From NCBI GenBank assembly GCA_913057885.1, contig CAJXOI010000029.1, positions 1-7,830 on the forward strand: 7,830 nucleotides of DNA, read 5' to 3'. Below the pieces are notes generated by a model that made no database searches, was not told the DNA's origin, and saw only the letters and a list, made by a program, of their open reading frames with translations. The position numbers and the translations under genes were made by a program. Source of the DNA: an uncultured Micavibrio sp. GTDB lineage: Bacteria; Pseudomonadota; Alphaproteobacteria; Micavibrionales; UBA1664. Shown here in pieces: positions 1-5,577 of this stretch (position 1 is the first letter of the stretch; the number at the start of each line of letters is the position of its first letter).

Positions 1-87
1 CGATTAAATGAAATTAGGCGACCCCACTTCTCGGGGACAGGTAAATGATAAAAATGACCAAATGACCCATCGTTCGCTTCGCTCCGA
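1..87. other. Left-edge intergenic segment, no gene supported
   Basis: This is the region 3' of the first secreted-protein gene. It holds a short inverted repeat, CCCC (22-25) and GGGG (33-36) around a 7-nt loop, and three closely spaced AAATGA words (43-48, 52-57, 60-65). Neither strand shows a U-tract directly after the hairpin, so it is not a convincing terminator. No reading frame here can be supported as a gene. Confidence 0.5.
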
Positions 88-825
88 TTATCTTCGAACA
101 CAGCGGACGGCGTGGGTATCGGACTTAAGGGGGTCGTTCTGACCGCCGTCACTGAATCTCTGGTTCCTCGCACTGAGGCTAAAGTACTCTGACGAAGACC
201 AGTACCAGCCACTACCAAAAGTACCGCTGAAATCCCCTGTATTTCGCGCATCAAAGAGTGTGTCCAACTCGTCCTGCGCAGGTAAGTACCAATCATCACG
301 CCCAAGATAGTTAGCCACATTCAGGTCCTCACATGCCTCAAAAGCCGGGTAATTGCTCAGCGGCCTGTTTGTGACAATATCGTCGTGGTTGGCCTGACCG
401 TCACTTAGCGACTGTGCGTTAGGGTTGTTTTGATTAACAGTTGCCCATGTAAAAGTGCCTGTTTCATCAGCAGGAGCGGCATACATTGGGACCCCGCCCA
501 CCGTCGTGCCAGCATAAATTGATCCGTCAGCGCATGTCGTGCCCACAGATGGACTCCCTGAACACGGGTCAAAGGCAACTGTGCAGACCCACTCGCTGCC
601 ATCCCATTCAAGGCCGCTTCCCACATCGCAGTCGGTTCTTGCGCCACCAGCACCCATAGCAAGCCATACGGATCCGTTGCAAAATTGCATTATTTTTTCA
701 TCTTCATTGTAAATGATTTTACCTTCAGCAGCGGAGTCACATGTGACGGGCCCCGCAATTTGAGAATGCGCCGTACTTATGAAAGACAGGGAGAAAAGCA
801 GCAGCATTGCAAAAATTCTACTCAT
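88..825 (-). CDS. Secreted protein with C-terminal Lcl_C/DUF1566-type domain
   Basis: The 245-residue product is predicted to be exported. Residues 1-21 form a Sec signal peptide (MSRI, a hydrophobic core, then TAHS before Q22). Residues 22-84 are a short module with Cys29/Cys49 and Cys66/Cys81 and the words FCNG and GLEWDGSEWVC, nearly shared with the gene at 1156-2031. From about residue 85 to the end it reads as an Lcl_C (formerly DUF1566) domain: CADGSIYAG, DDWYLPAQDELDTL, WYWSSSEY and a terminal VRCVRR. Lcl_C is named from a Legionella collagen-like adhesin, and many members are extracellular, so adhesion or surface binding is an inference only. The frame is open up to 894, but I chose ATG 825 because it starts the signal peptide and is the start shared with the paralogue. 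The Shine-Dalgarno sequence is weak. No enzyme motif is visible. Confidence 0.85.
   Translation of the reverse strand: MSRIFAMLLLFSLSFISTAHSQIAGPVTCDSAAEGKIIYNEDEKIMQFCNGSVWLAMGAGGARTDCDVGSGLEWDGSEWVCTVAFDPCSGSPSVGTTCADGSIYAGTTVGGVPMYAAPADETGTFTWATVNQNNPNAQSLSDGQANHDDIVTNRPLSNYPAFEACEDLNVANYLGRDDWYLPAQDELDTLFDARNTGDFSGTFGSGWYWSSSEYFSLSARNQRFSDGGQNDPLKSDTHAVRCVRR
574..624. repeat. 51-bp perfect direct repeat, copy 1
   Basis: This block is identical over all 51 bases to 1777-1827, in the same orientation. It encodes the GSGLEWDGSEWVCTVA end of the shared N-terminal module in the first secreted protein. Homology between the two genes stops abruptly at its C-terminal-coding edge, so it marks the module junction. 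Confidence 0.95.
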
Positions 826-890
826 ATCAATAGGATACCAAACACCACCATTTATATCCGTAGGACAATATTCCTGTAGAAATCGGACAA
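826..890 (-). promoter_or_regulatory. Conserved leader upstream of the first secreted gene
   Basis: The roughly 65 bases ahead of ATG 825 resemble those ahead of ATG 2031 of the paralogue. The best block is GTCCTACGGATAT, preceded in both by AGGA, giving AGGA-N6-TCCT as a small inverted repeat. Similarity fades near position 890. It could be a regulatory leader or simply sequence carried along in the duplication. A TATAGT -10-like hexamer lies upstream on the minus strand (912 to 907), without a good -35. Confidence 0.45.
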
Positions 891-894
891 TCAT

Positions 895-1155
895 ATGTCT
901 TTACATACTATAAAGCAAAGCTCCCCCCCCGCCTAGAGTTGCACTTCTAATTTGACTAGCCTGTGATCTGGACCCTACGGGCGCCCCCTTAATCTGAAAC
1001 TTGTTCGCTGTTACTAAGGTTCCGTTTGGAAACAATAGAGGCGATGGCCGTTAATGCAACTTTCTGTTGTTCCGCTACCACCTTGTTTGTTGCTACTGCT
1101 CCCCCCCCCTCTCGCGCGAGTAGGCAATTCGCTATAAAAAAATTGCTAATTTTTA
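895..1155. other. Poly-C-bearing intergenic region with degraded-looking frames
   Basis: No complete gene is supported in these 261 bases. They contain C8 at 923-930 and C9 at 1101-1109, both read as GCT followed by C on the plus strand, plus the palindromes GGGCGCCC (979-986) and CTCGCGCGAG (1111-1120). On the minus strand one stretch without a start codon reads EGGGAVATNKVVAEQQKVA and onward to a stop. A second frame reads NGTLVTANKFQIKGAPVG and ends GGGGALLYSM before TAA. Both place a G-tract in glycine codons. They may be remnants of a frameshifted gene, perhaps a lost C-terminal module, but this is inference. Confidence 0.4.
1136..1154 (-). terminator. Weak AT-only hairpin after the second secreted gene
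   Basis: One base past the stop codon of the gene at 1156-2031, the minus strand reads AAAAATT, AGC loop, AATTTTT, and extends to a run of seven T. The 7-bp stem lacks G-C pairs, so termination would be inefficient. Position and T-run are its only support. Confidence 0.35.
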
Positions 1156-2031
1156 TCAGTTATTACAGGCGCAAATACGTCTCATAAACGAATCGCTTCC
1201 CCCTGCGGTCGTTGCTCCACCATTCGTACATCTATAGGTATTGCCATAAGCTTCCATACACCCATATGGACCAAAGCAACTAGTTAACGTTGTTACTGTG
1301 CTGCTTAGACCTAATGCAGAAGCTACTGCACTACAATTAGCATTGTTTCCATCTCTTCCCGCAAAGGTGTTCGTAGCGGCATTATATCCTCCTCGCGTTG
1401 AGCATACTTGAGTACAAGATTGATTGGTTCCTCCATAATACCAACAATACCCACCAACCTCTACTCCTCCACAGGCTGACGCTGTCGTCACGCTCCATAC
1501 ATCCGTCACACCGCCGACATCAACCGTGGCGGTATGGGCGGTCGAATTTGATCCGCTGGACGTTAAGCGAACCTCCAATGATTGGCCATCTGTGATCGAT
1601 CCGCTGGTGACCCATGACCCGCCGTTAATTCGTATTTCCGGCGATCCATCCCCACTCACTGAAACAGGCGTAGAGGCATCAATTCCGTTAATAGTGATAC
1701 TGTTTGATGTTATAATTGTACTAAGCGCAACATCCGTTTCATCTGTAAAGCTGAATGCATCAGGCGTTGTGTCTGCGGCAACTGTGCAGACCCACTCGCT
1801 GCCATCCCATTCAAGGCCGCTTCCCACGCCACAATCGGTTCTCGGGCTGCCGTTACCGACAAGAGATATCCAGTCTGTTCCATTGCAAAACTGCGGTATG
1901 TTTTCATCATCGTTGAAAATTATTTTGCCTTCGGCAGATGTATCGCATGTGATGGGTCCCGCAATTTGAGAATGCGCCGTGCTTATGAAAGACAGGGAGA
2001 AAAGCATCAGCATTGCGAGAATTCTACTCAT
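1156..2031 (-). CDS. Secreted modular protein with Cys-rich C-terminal domain
   Basis: The product has 291 residues. Residues 1-21 are a signal peptide nearly identical to that of the protein at 88-825, followed by the same short module (FCNGTDW, then GSGLEWDGSEWVCTVA ending at residue 85). After that the proteins are unrelated. Residues 86-183 (DTTPDAFSFTDETDVALS through VWSVTT) are Ser/Thr/Gly/Val-rich and look like an immunoglobulin-like beta-sandwich. Residues 187-291 carry ten cysteines (187, 196, 206, 210, 233, 252, 258, 268, 287, 289), with GGYCWYYGG and a terminal RRICACN, suggesting a disulfide-stabilised extracellular domain. I cannot name that domain and see no catalytic motif. The frame extends to 2163, but ATG 2031 begins the signal peptide and matches the paralogue. 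An in-frame ATG at 2061 is a weaker alternative. The gene is divergent from the polymerase at 2183. Confidence 0.8.
   Translation of the reverse strand: MSRILAMLMLFSLSFISTAHSQIAGPITCDTSAEGKIIFNDDENIPQFCNGTDWISLVGNGSPRTDCGVGSGLEWDGSEWVCTVAADTTPDAFSFTDETDVALSTIITSNSITINGIDASTPVSVSGDGSPEIRINGGSWVTSGSITDGQSLEVRLTSSGSNSTAHTATVDVGGVTDVWSVTTASACGGVEVGGYCWYYGGTNQSCTQVCSTRGGYNAATNTFAGRDGNNANCSAVASALGLSSTVTTLTSCFGPYGCMEAYGNTYRCTNGGATTAGGSDSFMRRICACNN
1777..1827. repeat. 51-bp perfect direct repeat, copy 2
   Basis: This is the second copy of the identical block at 574-624. It encodes the end of the shared N-terminal module in the Cys-rich paralogue and ends exactly where the two proteins diverge. The stretch between this block and the signal-peptide codons is clearly less conserved. 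Confidence 0.95.
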
Positions 2032-2095
2032 GTTAATAGAATACCAAATCCTGCCGCGCATATCCGTAGGACTAAATTCCTTTAAAAGCAGACGT
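2032..2095 (-). promoter_or_regulatory. Conserved leader upstream of the second secreted gene
   Basis: This counterpart of the leader at 826-890 shares GTCCTACGGATAT and an AGGA-N6-TCCT inverted repeat. AGGA lies too far from ATG 2031 to be its ribosome binding site. I see no confident promoter hexamers for this gene in the remaining intergenic DNA. Confidence 0.4.
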
Positions 2096-2140
2096 GAAAT
2101 TTTGAATTTGACGAAGGTTCGTAAATAAAAAATTACAAAT

Positions 2141-2155
2141 GTTCTTGACTTGTTC
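2141..2155 (+). promoter_or_regulatory. LexA box, alphaproteobacterial type GTTC-N7-GTTC
   Basis: GTTC at 2141-2144 and GTTC at 2152-2155 are separated by exactly seven bases (TTGACTT). This is the published direct-repeat LexA operator of Alphaproteobacteria. It lies 27 bp before the start of a translesion polymerase gene, a typical SOS target, and covers that gene's predicted -35. LexA binding there would block the polymerase promoter until DNA damage. It also lies in the divergent intergenic region of the secreted gene ending at 2031, whose regulation by it is unproven. Confidence 0.85.
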
Positions 2156-2173
2156 CAAATCAAAAATTATAAA
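2145..2173 (+). promoter_or_regulatory. Sigma-70 promoter for the Y-family polymerase
   Basis: TTGACT (2145-2150) and TATAAA (2168-2173) are separated by the ideal 17 bp. The -35 lies wholly inside the LexA box. Transcription would start near 2180, leaving almost no leader before ATG 2183 and about 12 nt before ATG 2192. A second TTGACG at 2108-2113 could give a longer transcript, but no good -10 follows it. Confidence 0.7.
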
Positions 2174-2182
2174 GAACATATC

Positions 2183-3442
2183 ATGAACAATATGCCTGTA
2201 AAATACCTCTTTGTCGATATGAACAGCTTCTTCGCCAGTGTGGAGCAGCAGGAAAATCCCGACCTGCGCGGGAAGCCTGTGGCGGTTTTGCCCTCCATGA
2301 GCGAGCATACAAGCGTGATTGCCGCCTCCTACGAGGCCAAGGCCTATGGCGTTAAAACGGGGACGCTTGTGCGCGATGCGTTGGAGATGTGCCCTCATTT
2401 GAATTGCGTTCCTGCCCGCCATGATGTTTATGTTGATTATCATAACCGTATTTTGGAAGAGTCGGTGAAACACACCCCCCTCACCAAGGTTTGGTCTGTG
2501 GATGAATTTTCATCGCGTTTAACGCCTGATTGTCAATCCATTCCCGCCGCCATGGATATGGCCAAACGGTTAAAGGGCGGTTTGGCGCGAAATGTCGGCG
2601 AACATGTGAAATGCTCGATCGGGCTTGCGCCCAATGCCTATTTGGCGAAGGTTGCGACCGACATGCAAAAACCGGACGGGTTGGTGGTGTTGACCGATGA
2701 TATTTTACAAGACGCCCTCTTCCCCCTCAAACTTCAGGATTTCCCTGGGATTGGTGTGAATATGGAACGCCGTTTGAACAAGGGCGGCATATGGACGGTG
2801 GAACAGCTTTGGAATACCCAGCCGAAACAGCTCCGCCGGATTTGGGGGTCTGTTGAGGGGGAGAAATTCTGGTATCGCATTCATGGCTATGATGTTCCTG
2901 ATGCCCACCATAACAAGGTGATGGTGGGGCACAGCCGCGTTCTAGACCCTGTGCATCGTCACCCCGATATGGCCAAACAAATTGCCCGCCGTTTAACGGT
3001 GAAGGCCGCGGGGCGGCTCCGCCGCTATGGCTTGGTTGCGGGGCATTTTCGATTGTCCGTTCGCACCACGGACGGCGAAAAATGGTCGTGTGACCTCAAA
3101 ATCGATCCGTGCAATGATAATCTGGGCTTTATTCAAAGTCTGAATAAATTATGGTCGCTGATGCAAATGGAACAACGCCCATGGCGCTTGAAAAAGGTCA
3201 GTGTGATTATGCATGACCTTTCCAAACCCGAAATGGTAACCGATGATTTATTTTCGATGGCGGCTGTACGGCAACATCAACGCAAGATTTCGGATGATTT
3301 ATCGGCAGGGATGGACATCCTCAATAAAAAATTCGGGCCAAACACGTGTCATTTTGGGGTGTGTCCCAATACATTGGCAGGGTATGTCGGGACAAAAATC
3401 GCCTTTTCCCGCATTCCCGATCAAGCCGAGTTTTGGGAGTAG
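2183..3442 (+). CDS. Y-family translesion DNA polymerase (DinB/UmuC superfamily)
   Basis: The 419-residue product copies damaged DNA at stalled forks in the cytoplasm. Motif I is FVDMNSFFASVEQ, with catalytic Asp12 and Phe16/Phe17 at the steric-gate position. The second catalytic pair is Asp107-Glu108 in WSVDEFSSRL. The palm continues with CSIGLAPNAYLAKVATDMQKPDG (144-166), then a helix-hairpin-helix thumb, LQDFPGIGVNMERRL (about 184-198), and a little-finger region. TDDLF near the C-terminus sits where relatives carry a beta-clamp-binding DLF motif. The start is ATG 2183, or ATG 2192 nine bases on. A longer TTG frame from 2150 would begin inside the LexA box and is unlikely. SVDEF departs from the usual SIDEAF/Y of DinB and UmuC, so I give no symbol. 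No imuA, imuB or dnaE2 partner is in view. The gene converges on rpoD. Confidence 0.93.
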   Translation: MNNMPVKYLFVDMNSFFASVEQQENPDLRGKPVAVLPSMSEHTSVIAASYEAKAYGVKTGTLVRDALEMCPHLNCVPARHDVYVDYHNRILEESVKHTPLTKVWSVDEFSSRLTPDCQSIPAAMDMAKRLKGGLARNVGEHVKCSIGLAPNAYLAKVATDMQKPDGLVVLTDDILQDALFPLKLQDFPGIGVNMERRLNKGGIWTVEQLWNTQPKQLRRIWGSVEGEKFWYRIHGYDVPDAHHNKVMVGHSRVLDPVHRHPDMAKQIARRLTVKAAGRLRRYGLVAGHFRLSVRTTDGEKWSCDLKIDPCNDNLGFIQSLNKLWSLMQMEQRPWRLKKVSVIMHDLSKPEMVTDDLFSMAAVRQHQRKISDDLSAGMDILNKKFGPNTCHFGVCPNTLAGYVGTKIAFSRIPDQAEFWE

Positions 3443-3484
3443 CAAAACGAACGACACATTGCCTCCCCTGCCCTCACGTTGCCT

Positions 3485-3502
3485 TCCCTGCGAAAGCAGG
3501 GA
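3485..3502. repeat. Palindromic REP-like hairpin with GAAA tetraloop
   Basis: TCCCTGC and GCAGGGA pair as a perfect 7-bp stem around GAAA (3492-3495), a stable GNRA tetraloop on the plus strand. It lies between the convergent polymerase and rpoD genes. Neither strand has a T-tract at the right place, so it is more like a dispersed palindromic element than a classical terminator, though it could protect or end the polymerase mRNA. Confidence 0.55.
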
Positions 3503-3537
3503 TCTAAAAAAGCAAACGGACTGTAAAGTCAGATTTT

Positions 3538-3554
3538 CCATTGAAAAACAATGG
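3538..3554 (-). terminator. Possible 3'-end hairpin of rpoD
   Basis: CCATTG and CAATGG form a 6-bp stem with a 5-nt loop directly after the rpoD stop codon. On the minus strand it is followed by AAAATCTG rather than a T-run. A T6 run appears only about 25 nt later, after a weak GACT/AGTC stem. The position suggests a 3'-end structure, but termination here is uncertain. Confidence 0.35.
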
Positions 3555-3555
3555 G

Positions 3556-5550
3556 TTATGTATCCAAGAAACTCCGCAATTTGCGTGATCGCGATGGGTG
3601 TTTCAATTTCCGCAGAGCCTTAGCCTCAATCTGGCGGATCCGCTCCCGCGTCACGTTGAATTGCTGCCCAACCTCTTCCAACGTATGGTCCGTGTTCATC
3701 CCGATCCCGAAACGCATCCGAAGGACACGTTCTTCGCGCGGGGTTAGAGATGCCAAAACGCGGGTTGTTGTTTCACGCAAATTAGCGTGAATGGCGCTAT
3801 CCATAGGGTTGAGGGCGTTTTTATCCTCGATAAAATCACCAAGGTTGGAGTCTTCTTCGTCACCGACAGGGGTTTCAAGAGAGACAGGTTCTTTGGCAAT
3901 TTTCAAAACCTTCCGCACCTTATCAAGGGGCATGTGCAGGCGTTTGGCCAACTCTTCGGGCGTTGGTTCACGGCCAATTTCATGCATCATTTGGCGTGAT
4001 GTGCGCACCAATTTATTGATGGTTTCAATCATGTGAACCGGAATACGGATTGTCCGCGCCTGATCGGCGATAGACCGCGTAATCGCCTGACGAATCCACC
4101 ATGTGGCATAGGTTGAAAATTTATATCCACGGCGATATTCAAATTTATCCACCGCTTTCATTAACCCAATATTTCCTTCTTGAATCAAATCAAGAAATTG
4201 CAGGCCACGGTTCGTGTATTTTTTCGCGATCGAAATCACCAAACGCAAATTGGCCTCGACCATTTCTTTTTTGGCGCGGGCGGCTTCGCGCTCGCCTTTT
4301 TGAACGGTCGATACAATGCGCCGGAATTCGGAAATCGGCAGGCCTGCCTCGTCAGAAATGGCGGCAATCTCTTCGCGCATTTTTTCGATTTTGTCTTGGT
4401 TTTTACCAATAAAATCTGCCCATCCTTTGGCCTTATTTTTGGCCATGTCCTTAACCCATTTGGGATCCATCTCGCGGCCATAGTAATTTTCAAGGAAATC
4501 CTCACGTTTCACCTTGGCATCAACGGCCATGCGCATCATTTGCCCTTCGATGGCAACAAGATTGCGGTTGGTTTGGTATAAACGATCCAATAATTGCTCA
4601 ATCCTTGCAGGATTCAAATGAATGGAATTCATATACTCCACCATTTCCTCTTTTAACTTTTCGTATTTTTTCTTGGTCGCATCATCAACGGTTTTACCGG
4701 CCGTAATCGCCTCAATCCGTTTTTCGGTCACGGCGGACATTTTTTTGTATGTCTTTTTAATATTATTGAAGATTTCATAAACGCCGGGCGCAACTTCTTC
4801 TTCCATCGCAACCAAAGACATTGCTACAGCATCGTTTTCACCGTCGCCACCATCACCGTCGCCGCCTTCACCATCCTCACCTTCTTTATCATCATCGTCA
4901 TCGTCAGCGGCATCAGCACCGTCCAGAGCTTCTGGGTCGGATTCGGGATCAACATCTTGGTCTTGAGAATATGTTGTTTCAAGGTCAATGACTTCACGTA
5001 ACAAAATATCCCCTTTTTCAAGGGCTTCGTGCCAAGCAATAATGGATTCAATGGCCAAAGGTGATTCGCAAATACCGCCAATCATCATTTCGCGGCCGGC
5101 CTCTATCCTTTTGGCAATGGCTATCTCCCCTTCACGAGAAAGAAGTTCGACCGTGCCCATTTCCCGTAGATACATACGCACAGGATCATCAGTGCGACCT
5201 AAATCTTCGCCTTTGACATTCCCTTTAACAAGACCATGTTCTTCGCCATCATCATCGCTGTCATCATCATCAACGTCATCGGAATCGACAAGGTTAACAC
5301 CGCTATCGTTGATAGTCGCCATAATGTCTTCGATTTGGTCAGAAGAATATGTGTCATCAGGCAACATGTCATTCAATTGATCATGCGTCAGATAACCTTG
5401 CTTTTTGCCCATCTCGATGATGGCCTTTGCAATTTTCCCAAGATCCGCCGTCGAGGTCGCACCAACCTTTGATTTGGGCTGCTCTTGCTCCTGATTATCG
5501 TTTTCGTTGTCTTGATTGTCTTTTTTGTCTTTCGTCAATGCCATGCCCAT
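3556..5550 (-). CDS. rpoD: RNA polymerase primary sigma factor RpoD (sigma-70)
   Basis: The 664-residue housekeeping sigma factor directs RNA polymerase core to -10/-35 promoters. Region 1.1 is seen at about 35-80. Region 1.2 includes [12 protein letters not shown] (121-132), and a long non-conserved region follows to about 420. Region 2 spans about 428-497, with [17 protein letters not shown] and the -10-binding [12 protein letters not shown]. Region 3 is about 505-580. Region 4 ends with the -35 helix-turn-helix [20 protein letters not shown] (633-652). Unusual are two acidic tracts, 88-104 and 197-240, the second with a run of six Asp and DG/EG repeats. ATG 5550 has AAGGA 12 nt upstream; Met3 is an alternative start. 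The gene follows dnaG by 27 bp, so co-transcription is expected, perhaps with an extra promoter inside dnaG. Confidence 0.98.
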   Translation of the reverse strand: MGMALTKDKKDNQDNENDNQEQEQPKSKVGATSTADLGKIAKAIIEMGKKQGYLTHDQLNDMLPDDTYSSDQIEDIMATINDSGVNLVDSDDVDDDDSDDDGEEHGLVKGNVKGEDLGRTDDPVRMYLREMGTVELLSREGEIAIAKRIEAGREMMIGGICESPLAIESIIAWHEALEKGDILLREVIDLETTYSQDQDVDPESDPEALDGADAADDDDDDKEGEDGEGGDGDGGDGENDAVAMSLVAMEEEVAPGVYEIFNNIKKTYKKMSAVTEKRIEAITAGKTVDDATKKKYEKLKEEMVEYMNSIHLNPARIEQLLDRLYQTNRNLVAIEGQMMRMAVDAKVKREDFLENYYGREMDPKWVKDMAKNKAKGWADFIGKNQDKIEKMREEIAAISDEAGLPISEFRRIVSTVQKGEREAARAKKEMVEANLRLVISIAKKYTNRGLQFLDLIQEGNIGLMKAVDKFEYRRGYKFSTYATWWIRQAITRSIADQARTIRIPVHMIETINKLVRTSRQMMHEIGREPTPEELAKRLHMPLDKVRKVLKIAKEPVSLETPVGDEEDSNLGDFIEDKNALNPMDSAIHANLRETTTRVLASLTPREERVLRMRFGIGMNTDHTLEEVGQQFNVTRERIRQIEAKALRKLKHPSRSRKLRSFLDT

Positions 5551-5577
5551 AAACTTTTCATTTCCTTGGAATCTATA

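Noticed and set aside
20..38. Hairpin CCCC-N7-GGGG as terminator of the first secreted gene
   Set aside because: The stem is only 4 bp and no T-run follows on the minus strand.
43..65. Three AAATGA words as a CRISPR or iteron array
   Set aside because: The units are six bases with 2-3-nt gaps, far too short and too few for CRISPR or a convincing replication iteron set.
1050..1061. Integron attC-like or attachment site around GTTAATGCAAC
   Set aside because: The inverted symmetry is only about three base pairs, and no paired core sites or integrase are present.
1526..1969. 147-codon plus-strand frame inside the Cys-rich secreted gene
   Set aside because: It is antisense to a gene supported by signal peptide and paralogy; the product is Ser/Pro/Val-rich with no motif.
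88..2031. Diversity-generating retroelement target, since Lcl_C-type and other C-type-lectin-like domains can be variable proteins
   Set aside because: The window has no reverse transcriptase, no template/variable repeat pair and no adenine-biased differences. The only exact repeat is the 51-bp block in the conserved module, which has no A-to-N pattern.
2150..2182. Upstream TTG start that would lengthen the Y-polymerase by 11 residues
   Set aside because: The codon overlaps the second half of the LexA box and precedes the predicted -10, so it would not be in the transcript. The extra residues are not part of the family.
2072..2473. 133-codon minus-strand frame across the start of the polymerase gene
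   Set aside because: It lies antisense over the strongly supported polymerase coding region and its LexA box, and its product has no recognisable features.
4988..5380. 130-codon plus-strand frame opposite the rpoD N-terminal part
   Set aside because: Its serine runs are simply the complement of the Asp codons in RpoD.
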